From the NCBI GenBank assembly GCA_037043235.1, contig JAWRVZ010000095.1:605001-669000 (forward strand): a stretch of DNA of 64,000 nucleotides. The letters are read 5' to 3'. Source of the DNA: Rhodeus uyekii (lineage: Eukaryota > Chordata > Actinopteri > Cypriniformes > Acheilognathidae). Numbering within the stretch: the stretch's first letter is position 1; every line of letters begins with the position of its first letter. The notes beneath the pieces were generated by a model. It did no database searches, was not told the origin of the DNA, and saw only the letters and a program-made list of their open reading frames with translations. Of the stretch, positions 1 to 12,300 are shown piece by piece. The position numbers were made by a program, and so were the translations under genes.

Positions 1-482
1 AAAAGCACTCCTCCCTTTAAGACTGCATGTCTCTTTATCGACAAAGAGGACAAAGAGGAACGTGTGCAATACACTTTTGTAGTGTGTGTGTGTGTGTGTG
101 TGCGCAGCTGCTCCAGACAAAAAATGACACTCAACTTTCCTGTTACTCTAACGTTACAACAACAGCATATCTTGGTCCTGTGAAACAGCAGAAACACACA
201 ACCTCGCGTCTGTTTTCAGGCCTTCTTGAAAACCCTTCTTTTTCCTGAGCTTTTGCAATGTCTCTCTGTCTCCTCCCCCTTCATGAGTGACACGCCCCCT
301 GCTGCTGATTGGTTGTTGTGTTGCTTGATCCAAGAGTTTTACAGCGTTTCTCAGAAATCGCTCACTGCCCTTTTAAGGGTTACACCAAATGACATATTTA
401 AACCATATGAATTTCTAAGACATAGACTTTGCAAATACGTTTTAAACAAGATCACCCTTATTTGACATTGCCCATCCTACAG
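1..482. other. Intronic sequence upstream of the first visible cep55 exon
   Basis: No exon was recognised here. There is a short (TG)n stretch near 82-102 and otherwise unremarkable sequence. It ends in a splice acceptor AG at 481-482, so it is read as a cep55 intron whose upstream exons lie outside the window. Confidence 0.6.
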
Positions 483-882
483 ATCCAGTTGTCGGCCAAA
501 GAATCTGAAAATGAAAAACTAGACCTTCAAACTTTACAACGCCAGCTGCACAAAGTGTTGAAAGAGCTGCGGCGGGCCAGAGACCAGATCGCACGCCTGG
601 AGTCCTCCGTAAGTTCTGAGCTCGTCCTGACGTTGACATTATCATGTTTCTGTGTAATGATGTCCCTGTGTTGAACTTGTGCCTCAGAAACAGCCGAGAG
701 AGCTCAGCTCATGCAACAGGATGGATTTTGAAAGATTGACTATTCAAGATCGAATCACATCACCATCTAAAGTGCGTAACATATTAGACGAGAGTATCCT
801 GGAGTGTCCGAACTGTGGCGCGTCGTACCCCACCAGCCAGCACCGGGAGCTGCTCGCCCACCTCGAGCACTGCTTCAGCTGA
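483..882 (+). CDS. cep55: Centrosomal protein Cep55, last two coding exons (5' end outside window)
   Basis: CEP55 is a midbody scaffold that recruits ALIX and TSG101/ESCRT in cytokinetic abscission. Two exons are visible: 483-608 (42 codons, phase 0, donor GTAAGT) and 688-882 (64 codons plus TGA, acceptor CTCAG). The first encodes a Leu/Lys/Glu-rich coiled coil (KESENEKLDL, then LQRQLHKVLKELRRARDQIA). The last ends in ECPNCGASYPTSQHRELLAH followed by LEHCFS, a C-X2-C-X14-H-X3-C zinc-finger arrangement that matches the ubiquitin-binding finger ending vertebrate CEP55. The neighbour order (rbp4 and pde6c next) is that of the human CEP55 locus. AATAAA signals lie at 1188-1193 and 1237-1242. The upstream exons are off the window, so nothing can be said about the N-terminus. 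Confidence 0.9.
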
Positions 883-1187
883 ACCACCACGCTTTAGTGT
901 AGCCACCATTACAAACACATGTGTCTGTATTTTACATTGTTTTTGATCACTTTTTTTTTTTACAAATAAGTAGTCACTTTTTTATCATTTTGAATCTTGC
1001 CTTTCTCTTATTCATAAAAGCGTTTGTTTACATGGGGCATATTTAAAATATTTTAATATATGAATTCAAATGTGCTATTTTTGTAGGTTTCTTTTGTGGT
1101 CCAGATTGCTCTTTTATATGCAGTTAGCATTCATTGAGTGCTGCAGTAATAATTGACATGGTTTAATTTAATCAGTGTTGTACCTTA

Positions 1188-1193
1188 AATAAA
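1188..1193 (+). terminator. cep55 polyadenylation signal AATAAA
   Basis: This is the first canonical AATAAA, about 305 bases past the cep55 stop. A second copy is at 1237-1242, so either or both may be used. Confidence 0.6.
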
Positions 1194-1934
1194 AAGCATT
1201 TTTCACAGTCTTTCACTAAATCTTCTACACTTCTCAAATAAAAGGGAAAAGCCCCAGTTTTCTCCCGTCTCCTCATGGCACCTCTGAAGTGTTTCTCCAC
1301 TCCATCAGTCCTGACTTTGCAAACCAAATCTGTCTTGAATTAGACTACATGTGTAAATTCTGCGCTAAACTATTTAAAAGAGGGATTAGAGGAAGGTAGA
1401 GTAGCCCGAGCAGAACGATTCACTTCCACGAAGTGTCATGCAGTAGTTCACTGCCAGGTAAGCTATAGTTATATATATATGGGTAAGAACAAAATGTTCA
1501 CTAGGTTGAATTAAAAAATCCCTGGGCATCTGAGATGTGTGTATGTGGAGTTATGTATAGAGATTTTGTATGTTTATACACAAAGCATGACATAATTATT
1601 TTTTATTGTTTTGCTTGTCAGTCACTGGATTGTGAGCTTCCAACCAATCAGCATTTTCATTGGCCACAATTTTATGATTAGGAATAAAAAATAAAAAACA
1701 ATTTGGGGATGTTATATTTAGTATATTTTTTTATGTTATATAAAAAAAAATGCAGGTACGTTTTGAAATGGCACAACTAGCTTTTTAAAATAACTTAAAA
1801 TACATAATAATAATAATTATAATATATTAATATAATAATAATTGGCTTAAAGTATCAAAAACAAGTAATTATTTGGTTTTACTGATCAACACCGACACAT
1901 AATGCGTCATATAAACGTACATTATGTATTAAAT

Positions 1935-1952
1935 GCTAGCAGAGGGCACTGC
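1935..1952 (+). promoter_or_regulatory. CTCF-like motif
   Basis: The sequence GCTAGCAGAGGGCACTGC fits the CTCF core CCASYAGRKGGCRSY in all but the second C. It lies between cep55 and rbp4. This is a motif match only, without occupancy data. Confidence 0.4.
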
Positions 1953-2328
1953 AGATCTTTACACTTTACAGCAGATCAAATCCTTGTTAAATATTGGCCA
2001 AACAATATGTAATATTTAGCCATATTAAAAAAAAATTCTATATAAATCTTTAATATTTTGCTACAGCCACTGTAATGTACAATTTTTGCCTTTTTTACAG
2101 TCATATCGATGTATTGTCCTGTGCTTGTGTGGGATTACAAAAGATTTATGTGACAAATCTGGTAAAATGATGCACGTTGTGTTCCCAGATGGATGTTTTT
2201 CACACAGGGTCATGTAGGTTTAGATTTTTCCCCTTAATAATAACATCCTTTACTTAAAAACTCTATTTTGTGTTTACTTGATTAACATTTTAATTAGTTT
2301 GATGATCTGTAAATGTGACAAACATGCA

Positions 2329-2332
<4 letters not shown>

Positions 2333-2388
<56 letters not shown>
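2333..2388. repeat. (TG)n microsatellite with one CT interruption
   Basis: About 56 bases of TG dinucleotides, interrupted near 2361. Confidence 0.95.
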
Positions 2389-2698
2389 CCAATACATTTC
2401 TAATACATAATCAATAACATGTAAGCTAATAAAATAAAACCTGCCAGATTACATGTTTTTCCTCCATAAATGTGTGTAATCTGTGTGCTGACACCCACTG
2501 CTCTGTTTCATGGTCCAAGTTGCGCAACATTTTAGTTAGAACACAATATTTCGTCAGCAAAAGCATTGATTTAACAGAGTCTGTTTGTATTGTTGGTTCA
2601 TGAGTTCAACAGCACCTTTGATAAAACCTGATAACACACGTCTCCTAGATCGATCACTCAATTGATTAATTAATTCATACTTGTGCTTTGTTTTCAAG

Positions 2699-2704
2699 TT
2701 TATT
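2699..2704 (-). terminator. rbp4 polyadenylation signal
   Basis: TTTATT on the + strand reads AATAAA on the minus strand, about 175 bases beyond the rbp4 stop codon. Confidence 0.6.
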
Positions 2705-2877
2705 TGGAAAAACAAGTGGCACCATGAACTTGTGCATTAAAAATGATTACACATTTTCACATTAATATGTATTCTCTTTTATTAAGTAATATGCTTATTT
2801 TTCGTATTTACATATCAGCTAGAAATATAAAACTTGACAGATCATCCGTCCTCAGAAGCTCTTTTGGCCGTGGTCAT

Positions 2878-3782
2878 TTAAGCAGCATCACAGAAACCTG
2901 CGCAATGAAAAAGCAAAAACACATCAGCCCCTTTCGGTCTTTTGCGTATTGAACAACGTCATAATTCATGAGGGCTCAAGCATCTCACCAGTGTGTGCAA
3001 CGCGTCTGTATTTCCCCAGGAAGCAGATCTCCTGTTTCTTCTCGGTCACGATGGCTTGGTCTTCAGGCCTGAGGCCGTCACGGTATCGGGAGAATATGAA
3101 GGAATAGCCATCCAAGCAGGTCCCGTCCTCTTCAAGCACTCTGCAGGAGTAGTGGATGGCGTAGTTATCATAGTCCGTGTCGATGACCCAGTGGTCGTCA
3201 TCTGTGGAGAGGTCACAAACGGGTCATGAGCAGGAGGCCTAACATGTGATTTGCACATGACGAACGCTCACTTACATCCAGTCTGCAGATATGCAGCGGC
3301 TCCCCAGTACTTCAGCTTGAACCTGGCGGGGTCTTCGGTGTCTTCAAACGTACCGAACATGTTGGCGCACATCTCCCAGTTGCTGAAGAGTTTAGCGGCA
3401 TGATTTGAATGGCTTTTATTGCGCAAGTTCACAACGTCAACCAAAAATCCCATTGAAACTCACTTGAGAATGATGACTCTGCCGACAGCCGTGGCTGTCA
3501 TGGTTCCATCCTCCTCCACTTTGTAGTTGGCAACGATATTATCGAGAAGGAAAAGACCGGACGGGTCTTTCTTGGCGACGGCATACCATGCGCCTTGATA
3601 CTGCGAGTTCAGGGGGAAAGTATGAGGAACAAAAGCTCAAAAACAACACGTGAATCGACGGGAATCACCGGTTGACTTACCCTCGTTTTGTCAAAGTCCT
3701 GTTTGACGGTGATGTTGCTCACCAGACAGTCCTGCGCCAGACACGTGGCCAGCACACAGAGAGCTACGCAGAACCTGAGCAT
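2878..3782 (-). CDS. rbp4: Plasma retinol-binding protein 4, complete, 5 coding exons
   Basis: RBP4 is a secreted lipocalin that carries retinol in plasma, classically made in liver and bound to transthyretin. Coding exons, 5' to 3' on the minus strand: 3782-3681, 3600-3464, 3382-3276, 3201-2989 and 2897-2878. They total 579 nt for 192 residues, and all junctions are GT-AG with matching phases. Residues 1-17 form a signal peptide (MLRFCVALCVLATCLA). The lipocalin G-x-W motif follows (YQGAWYAVAKKDP, about 35-47), then NNWEMCANMFGTFEDTEDPA and DDHWVIDTDYDNYAIHYSC. The Cys residues at DC, EMC, YSC, GTC, EIC and FC fit the six cysteines of the three RBP4 disulfides. The last exon encodes only the end of GFCDAA, so the C-terminus is shorter than in mammals. 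The gene is head-to-head with pde6c and tail-to-tail with cep55. Synteny favours rbp4 over other lipocalins. Confidence 0.95.
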
Positions 3783-3930
3783 GGTGCTTCTGTGCTCGAG
3801 CTGTGGAAAACGTGGAGAACAGTTAGGAAAACACCAACAAATGCATCCGTCGAACGGATCCTGATGTGCGTACCTTGATCGCAGTATCTGAAGGTACTGT
3901 TGCACGGCTGCTGCTGCAGCTGCATTTATA
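3783..3930 (-). promoter_or_regulatory. rbp4: rbp4 core promoter, non-coding first exon and 5' UTR intron
   Basis: On the minus strand a TATA box (TATAAATGC, 3930-3922) lies about 30 bases upstream of a probable start near 3895. A short non-coding exon ends at 3874 with donor AAG|GTACG. A 73-base intron (3873-3801) ends in CCACAG, and the second exon opens at 3800, 18 bases before the ATG. The start site is inferred from the TATA position. Confidence 0.7.
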
Positions 3931-4734
3931 GAGGCAGAACTCTGGGACCCTGTGTTCATAGTCCCACCCAAAACTCAGTCTCCACCATCCCTGTCATTGG
4001 ACAAGAGTTTTTACATAACAGTCGCGCTTCAGGCCTCCGTGTGGAGCGCGGTAACGCTGACCTCTGCTCCCCGCATGTGTTTTTCCTCAGGTTGCAGCTG
4101 GATTGTGCAAGAGCACGAGCTGAAGCTAAAATCAACATATGGAATTCTTCAGCACATGCTGTTTTGTGTGCATTTCTAAATGATTTTGTTCTCTGAAACC
4201 CGGTCAATGGGGAACATTTCTGTTATGTGACCGTAGAACCTTTTCGTTTAAAGAAACCAAACAACTTAAATTTGCCAGCTTATATTCATATATTCTGTTT
4301 CTGTTCGAGACTGGGTTTTGATTATTTTGAAAGAGACAACATTAATAAAAAAAGAAAGACTTCTTGGTCTGTAAGAAGTAACCAAACGTTCTATATTTGC
4401 CGACATATATCTATATATACTGTATATACATAGTGCAAAAGTAATGTCCGGAAGGGGATACTTGTATTTAATGACCCTACAAGTTCCATTAAACCAGCAA
4501 TATATGAGGAAAGTATTTTATAATTGATTTTAATATATTTTAAAGATGAGAGAAGAACAAAACACTAAACAAGTTTTATTTTACCATGTAAAAAATGCAT
4601 AGAAAAACAACAGCTCACAGGAAGAAAAGAAAAAACATACACTGACCACAACGTAATCAGTTATTAATGTTTAGTTGGTTCTCTCTTTTGTATGACGGCT
4701 TGGCTAGAAACGATTTGGTATGTTTCATTGTTGC

Positions 4735-4845
4735 TCAAACAGTAGAGCAAGGGAAAGCAAGAACTGATCAGAAGGTTGATGTGTGTCTTGAATGCTTTTA
4801 TTCAGTCACTTTGGATAAAAGCCTCTCCTAAATGTAACTATGTAA
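4735..4845 (+). mobile_element. tRNA-derived SINE, truncated copy
   Basis: It retains the middle and tail of the family seen seven more times here: AACAGTAGAGCAAGGGAAAG, then CTTTGGATAAAAGCCTCTCC. The B-box region is lost. Confidence 0.7.
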
Positions 4846-5601
4846 CATACAAAATCTTAACAATTCTTATAAACATGCATGCTTGAGCTGTTTCAATGGA
4901 AATCAACTTATCTTAAAACACGTCATTGTTTTATCTGCACACCAGTAATGTTATTTTTTAAGGCACGTTTATAAAAGCAATTTAAATTGAACTAAGGCCT
5001 AATCCTGGCTTAATCTAAGCCTGGTCTATGATATTTAAGCAATAAGTTGTCAGGTGTACCTAATAAAGTGGCCAGTGAGTGTGTATTTTTAGTTTTTGTT
5101 AGAGGATGGGTTTAATAATGAGATCATCATCTTTGTTGATGAGAACCATGAAATAATTGTGATGTAAAGTATTTCGTAACTCTTTTTGGTTTCATTGACA
5201 TATGTTACATATCTGGTTTTACAACACCACGCTTGCAATGACCTAAATTCCTTGGAAAAACATAAAAAAAAGGTAACTTATGTAAATTGTTACAACACTA
5301 CTTTTCTTGGCACATATAGCAGGAAAACATTTGTAAAGGTTGTTATATTTATTGCTGATTAGAAAACTATTTACATGACAACATCAGCATTGAGCTTCAG
5401 ATCAATGGTTTTGATCACGATAACAAAGAACTATTTACAGGACAAATTTTTAAACAATGAATACAACTCATGCGGTTGCTATTATGAAGAAAAATGTAAT
5501 GAACAAGAGTTTTCATCTACACATAACTTTCTTTTTTTAAACTTGCTATTTTTTTGTTGTTGATCAGTGTGATTTTTTAAAATTTATTTTACTTCCACAC
5601 C

Positions 5602-5916
<315 letters not shown>

Positions 5917-5984
5917 AGTAAGAGAGAGACAGAGAGAGGAGGGACTGTGTGTTCTAAGGATAAAATAGTCGTACGCTGTTTTTA

Positions 5985-6545
5985 AGATCTGTATTCCTTT
6001 ATTTTTTATGAAATACAGCAAGAAAGTTTCACACACTCAGTCCATGAAGTCAAAAAACTGGTTAGAGCCAGACGGTTAAAAAACAAACAAATCTCCGACA
6101 GGCAGAGACGCAACGCTAGTCGCATTCTAGCAAGCCCCACGTCTGAACAAACCCCACGTTTACCAGAACTATACTGGCTAATTACTAAGTACTACAAACA
6201 AACCAAAATAAAATACAAACCTGAAGCTGAAGAAACCCTAAATGTTAATGGAAAAGACCTGTGAACCTGAGTGACTGAGGGAGAGACAGAGAGAGAAAGA
6301 GAGCTGTTCTCTTCTCAGTGTTCTGTGTGTGAGTGAGTAGAGCGGGACACAGCAAATCTGCATGTGTAGGGGAGGGGCGCTGTGACTAGCCTATCATAGA
6401 ACACACACACACATTCAGCGACCCAATGAGGATTTTTATTCAATCCGAGCACAGATATTGACTCGTATTACTCGTATAATACCCGTCCTCTGCAAAAGTG
6501 CTTTATCCGTACCGGATACTCGTTTCCGGCTCAACTCTATTAGAT
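5985..6545. mobile_element. Dispersed repeat fragment, family uncertain
   Basis: The segment near 6460-6535 (ACTCGTATTACTCGTATAAT, then CCGTACCGGATACTCGTTTC) looks like a widespread fish DNA-transposon end rich in ACTCGTA motifs. I recognise it only by general appearance. No coding part is visible. Confidence 0.3.
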
Positions 6546-7993
6546 ACAGACCTACTCTAACTGTACACTATCCATTACTTATTGAATAATGGAAACCAAT
6601 AATACAGATATTGCGAAACAATCTTGTAAATTTGTATATCGCAACTATGATTTCATGGACAGTTTGCAAGCAAAGGCTGTTCAAATTTCCAATGCCTTAT
6701 TTGCAACATTACTAATACAAATTAAATAAACCAGATCTGATTTCAAGCTAACTAATCCTAATCTCAGGTCGTTAGATCTTGATTACTGTAGGCGGATGAT
6801 GTGCGGCAGACGATCTTTGACACACATCCTTTTTGGGGTAGATATCAGACAGCTCTGTGTCCCGGCTCAATACATCAGGGTCAACAACTCAAGACTTTAG
6901 CGTTAGCCTGAGGCCTGATATCTCAAATCAAGTCCTTCTCCAGGCCAAGATCACTCAATAAGTACATGAATTCAGCGCTCTTGTTTGTTTCGTTGACCCT
7001 ACGTACACTGTTGGCTATTTAAAACATTGCGTCTGTGATATTTCATCCAACAACATCCAATTAAATAAATGGCGAGTGTGGTAAATTTAGCGTTGCTGTG
7101 TCTGCCGGCTCCTCACTGTGAACTTAAACGTGCCCAGCCGAGCTCTCCCTTCAAGAGAGGATATCCTGATAATCACTTTTACTTAATCCTGGATTTACAA
7201 AGCCAGGTACACATGATGCAAGGCTTTTTCTTTTCTACATCCCGTCCGCCTGCTACCTGACACTTCCTTGATATAAAAGAAAAAGGAGACAGATCCCAGA
7301 TTTATTTGTCTGACAGATCCCGTCAGTGGAAATAGATCCCGGGTGTGCATCGCTCCGGCTGCAGAAAGTGAACAAATGCTAAGAATAGAGAATTGCTCTT
7401 CTTACTTGGAGAGCTTGCAAGAAAGGTTTAAGAAGAACAATGCTTAAGAGAATTTGCGTTTGGGTGGTTGACATTTGTTAACTTTTATGCATTCAATATC
7501 ATGATTTTACACATTTAAGTGGTGTAAGGATATCCGGGACTGTACCATGATATTTTTAATCATGATTTTGGCCTCCAGTTTGTATGTGTGTGTGGGGACG
7601 GTGATGGTGTATTAGATCAGAAACACCATCAGTCTAATCAACGGTCTGAAGAGACAAATATTATGTCATGTGCTGACACTTTCTCCACGGGACAAGAAAG
7701 GGGACGTTTGGCTCTGACTGGAGTGTCTAACATAAAATGATCAGGGTGGGGATTTGCAGGTTAAGAAAGCTAAGGGGTTTAATGTCATGACGTCACTTTA
7801 ATTAGCGGCCGCTTTGATCCCTTCAGCCTGTAAGCCACTGTTCTCTGGAAGCCTGTCGGAGGAGAGCAGCACTGATCTCTGCACTGGAGGATGCGTCTGT
7901 CTGACGGAGGCCACTGACAAGCTTCACTTTTCATCCTGACAATCCCACGAGTAATGAATCTGTGAGCGGACGAGGAGAGAAGAGCACTTCAAA

Positions 7994-9302
7994 ATGGCAG
8001 ACAAGGATAGTGTGGAAAAGTACCTGGAGAATAACCCACAGTTCGCCAAAGAGTATTTTGAGAAGAATATCCGATGCGAGGCCCTCGCCGCCGCTTTTGC
8101 CGAGAACCTTGAGATCAAAGATCCGGCCTCGTTCAAGGATGTCAGCCAAATCCAGGAGGCCAACATCATCTTTGACATGATCAAAGAATTGCACTCGCAG
8201 CCCATTATGGAGAAGGCCATGCACAAGGTCCTGCAGAGGATATGTATGCTGGTGAACGCCGACCGCTGCAGCTACTTCATCTGCCGGGCGAGAAACGGCA
8301 TCCCGGAGCTTTCCACGTGTCTTTTCGATGTCACCCCTACCTCGAAATACGAGGCCAACCTGGTCAACCCTCAGTCCGAAATTGTGTTCCCTACTGACAT
8401 TGGCATAGTTGGTCAAATAGCAACCACCAAAAAACCAGCCACTGTTCCTGATGTCAAACAGGTGAGTAAAAGAAGTAAAGCTGTCTGTCATAACGCCTTC
8501 TGGTTATTCTTATTACACTCTGCACATCAAAAACTAATGTGTTCAACACAAGCAGCATACTTTGAAAGAGAAAAAGAATTATATATTTCAACAAAAACAT
8601 AACTAAAAACAAACAAAACAATTACTGCATAGCAAATGAAATGAAAATAGATGAAAATGAAGGAGTCACAAGCTAATAGGACACATTCTCTCACAGTTGA
8701 TCTTTAATAATGTTCTTAAAACTTGATCTTTAAGCTGTTCATGCAACGTTTGAGTTGGACGCTCATTTATTGTTTTTTACATTCAGAGAACATTCAAAAG
8801 TAAAATGCCCAAAGTCTGAATAACCAAGAAAAAAAAAGAAATATCTTTTTCATAACTTCATGAGAACATAATAGCAACATTTGTTGTTAATTAGGTTATT
8901 ACACATTGCTGGAAGTTCAGAGACTTTCAGGCATTTGTTTTTCAGCTGCTTTAAGGACTGAAATCCTGAAATCTTTTTTTAGTTCACAATCTTTTTTGTG
9001 TATAAAAAAGCTTTCCTGCAGCTCAAGAAGTAGAGCATTGGTGTGGGTTCGTCAGGGGTTCGATTTCCAGAGAACGCAAGAACTAAAATGTTAACATGTA
9101 CCTTGAATGCAGTGTAAGTTGCTTTGGATAAAAGCGTCTGCCAAATGCATTAATGTAAAAACTTGCCTATGACCTAAGTGATGAAAATAAAATAAAAAAT
9201 ACACTTCTTTTGCAACAAACCTCTGGTTATTTTTGATGTGCAGCCACTTTAATTTCCTGTAAACCTTTAAATAGGATTTATTGTGTTCAAAATAGAAGAA
9301 TG

Positions 9303-9349
<47 letters not shown>

Positions 9350-12300
9350 CGCCATTGAGCAGTTTTATATTGCTAATAGATGGTGATTTATACCGATAAT
9401 CCACACTAAACATGTTATTAATGTGGTAACATCTATAAAACTTTTTTATTGTTGTTATAAATAGAATTATAATATTAATATGACCAGCCAGACGACATTA
9501 GCTTACAGGGAGAACGGAACAACTGTGTTTTCGCTTGTTCTAAGAGTTCTAATATGCTTTACACATTTATAAAAAGACTGCATGTTGAAAGCAGAATAAC
9601 TTCTTAGGCCTCTTAGGTGAGTCTGTTACCTGAAAGTCGACCTTTAGTTAGACAAAGGATTAAACTTTTTCTGTCCCGTGGTCATTGAGGTCAGTTAAAC
9701 TCCTGTAGAAAAGCGGCTTACTCTCTGCACTCCTGGGAGCTGAACGAGCAGTCTTGGCCTAATGGTTAGAGAGTCAGACTGGTAGCCTGAAGGTTGTGGG
9801 TTCGATTTTCAATACTGGCACCAAAGTGCCAATCGCCACAGCAAAGTGTTTGTTCACTGTGTGTAAGAGTGGCTTACTCTCTGCTCCTAATGTGTGTGTG
9901 CTAAATACAGAGGATGAATTCTGAGTATGGGTTACCAGACTTGGCCTTCACATGTCACTTTCACTTAATTAAGATTCATCATTTATGAATACGTATGCTG
10001 TCCTTCACATTTGAAATCATCCAGCATACTCATAGATCCTAAATGTATTATGTGAATAGTATGATAAAAAGAAAAAAAGTATTAAAGATACTTTCAAATG
10101 CTATGTATCATGGTGTAACCTCAGCTTAAGTGTCAGAGACAGGGTTAAATGCATTAACCTTCATTACCTAACATAGACGTGTAAATTTAGGCAGAATTAG
10201 TCTCAGTGACAGGAGAAAAAATCCAAATCCCATATTAAGGGGTTATTGCGGCCCTTATTATGGCTGAGTGAAAAGTAGTTGTACAAAATGTCTGTATTCA
10301 GCAATGATAGGTCTACATAATAATACTAACTATTCAAAATACCTTTATTTTGTCATATACGTTTTTAAAATGTCACCAAATAAATAAATATTTGTTAACA
10401 GTTTAGTTTAGGGTCCATTTCTCACTATTAACTAGTTGCTTAATAGCATGCATATTACTAGGATATTGACTGTTTATTATAGTACTTATAAAGAACATAT
10501 TAATGTCATATTCTACATGCCTAATCCTACCCAATACCTAAACTTAACAACTACCTTACTAACTATTAATAAGCAGTAATTGGGAGTTTATTGAAACAAA
10601 AGTCATAGTTAACAGTAATAATTTGACCATAATCTAAAGTGTGACCAAATATTGAAATAATTTAAACTCTAAAAATGCATCACCACATGAATGCCAGATG
10701 TCTTAAATGGCAGAGGGATTGATGTACTGTAGTAAGCAGTTTTTAAGTAAATCGATATTTTAAGCAATTTAGACATTAACATAAACAACACTTTCCTTTT
10801 TTTGTTCCCTAGAACCCCAGATTCAGTGACTTTGTGGACAAGCAGACAGGATACACCACCAAAAACATGATGACCGCCCCTCTCATGAGCGGGAAAGACG
10901 TGCTCGGTGTGGTTATGGTGTTAAATAAAGTCGGAGCAAATGAATTCTCCAAAGCAGATGAAGACGTGAGTATAGCTACTTGAAATATAACAATGTGAAA
11001 TTCTTTTTAAATCATTCATGATGGGCATTCAGCAGTAAAGCAGAAATCCTTAGATGTGATACTGACCTTAAAATGTGCGCTGAGAAACAAACATCTGAGA
11101 AACGTCTTTTAACGTCTGACAGGAAACGTCCTAGAGACGTATTGCAGATGAGCAAACGCTCTAAAAAATATGTCTTCCAGATGGAAACACACACATCAGA
11201 GAGACGTCTCGGAGATGTGTGTGATGTACGGGGACCGCCCCTGAAAACATAGCGAACAATCTGGTCATGCCCTGATTGCACACGTACTCAAAGACGTCTG
11301 TTTGATGTCTGATATCTTACAGCGGTTTCTCAGATGTTTGTTCGGAGCAGATGCTTTCGCTCTTTAACAGACATTTTGCAGACGTATGTGTGCCATCTGG
11401 GTCGCATTTACCATTGCTCAACAAAATTTTGATGGCAAAATCTAATCATTTCAATGCGTTTTAGCGTATGGGAGGCAATTCTGTTTTGGGGAAGTTCCAC
11501 TCAAAAAGACTGAAACAAATCATATCGTAATGTTACGTGAAGTTTGACTGAATGAGCTATCAAATTTCCTTCTTGGTCTATTTTCATATGTCAGTAAAAT
11601 GAAACGCTTATTATTTTAATATCTATACAAAGAGCTCTTTTCAGTCGCTGCATTCTTTCCTTCCTGATTATTTTCTATTTTCCTTTGCATTCCCCTGTAA
11701 CCGTTTGAAAAAAAGACTGCACTCTTGTGGTTTTCACAGGATTTAAATTCACTGGAACGCAATCAGAATATAGTTTTTGTTAACAAATCCCCCCGTCTCT
11801 TTTCACACAAATGCTTTAAAATGTCATTTTCTCCCCTGTCTTTTCTAATCACCACAATTGAAAATAGGAGTTGCCATAGTCATTTCTTCCATGTTATGAC
11901 GAGTGAACAAGCAAACAAGAAAAAATGTAGGGCAGGACGTGGATGGTTGTGGTTAACTATTGGTCGGTCTCATGGTTGTCCCGCCCTCACGCCAGTAAAC
12001 ACATCAAGAGAATAAGAGAAGAGACATCACTGCAAGAGGGAGGGGAAGTCATTATGAAGGCACATGAATTAATATACAATATTGATGTGCATAGATGAAT
12101 AATTCATAACAAACACTGCAATATTCCATAAAAAACTGTATTTCATGGTGACTAAGTAAATGTATTACCAATGTTTTTCAGCTCTTCACCAAGTACATGA
12201 CTTTTGCCACGGTCATCGCCCTTCAGCATTACACAGCATACATGTATAATGTGGAATCCAGGAGAAGCCAGGTAACGCAATGGACCTAATGATGTTTGAC

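Larger units (their letters stand above)
883..2698. other. cep55 3' UTR and cep55-rbp4 intergenic region, no gene seen
   Basis: After the cep55 stop come two AATAAA signals (1188-1193, 1237-1242), then AT-rich DNA. In human FFAR4 lies in this interval, but I see no seven-helix receptor exon on either strand. Other contents are a CTCF-like site at 1935-1952 and an interrupted (TG)n at 2333-2388. Confidence 0.7.

Noticed and set aside
3609..3971. 120-residue ORF on the minus strand at rbp4
   Set aside because: It reads through the 5' UTR intron and past the exon 1 donor. Only the MLRFCV... part is coding.
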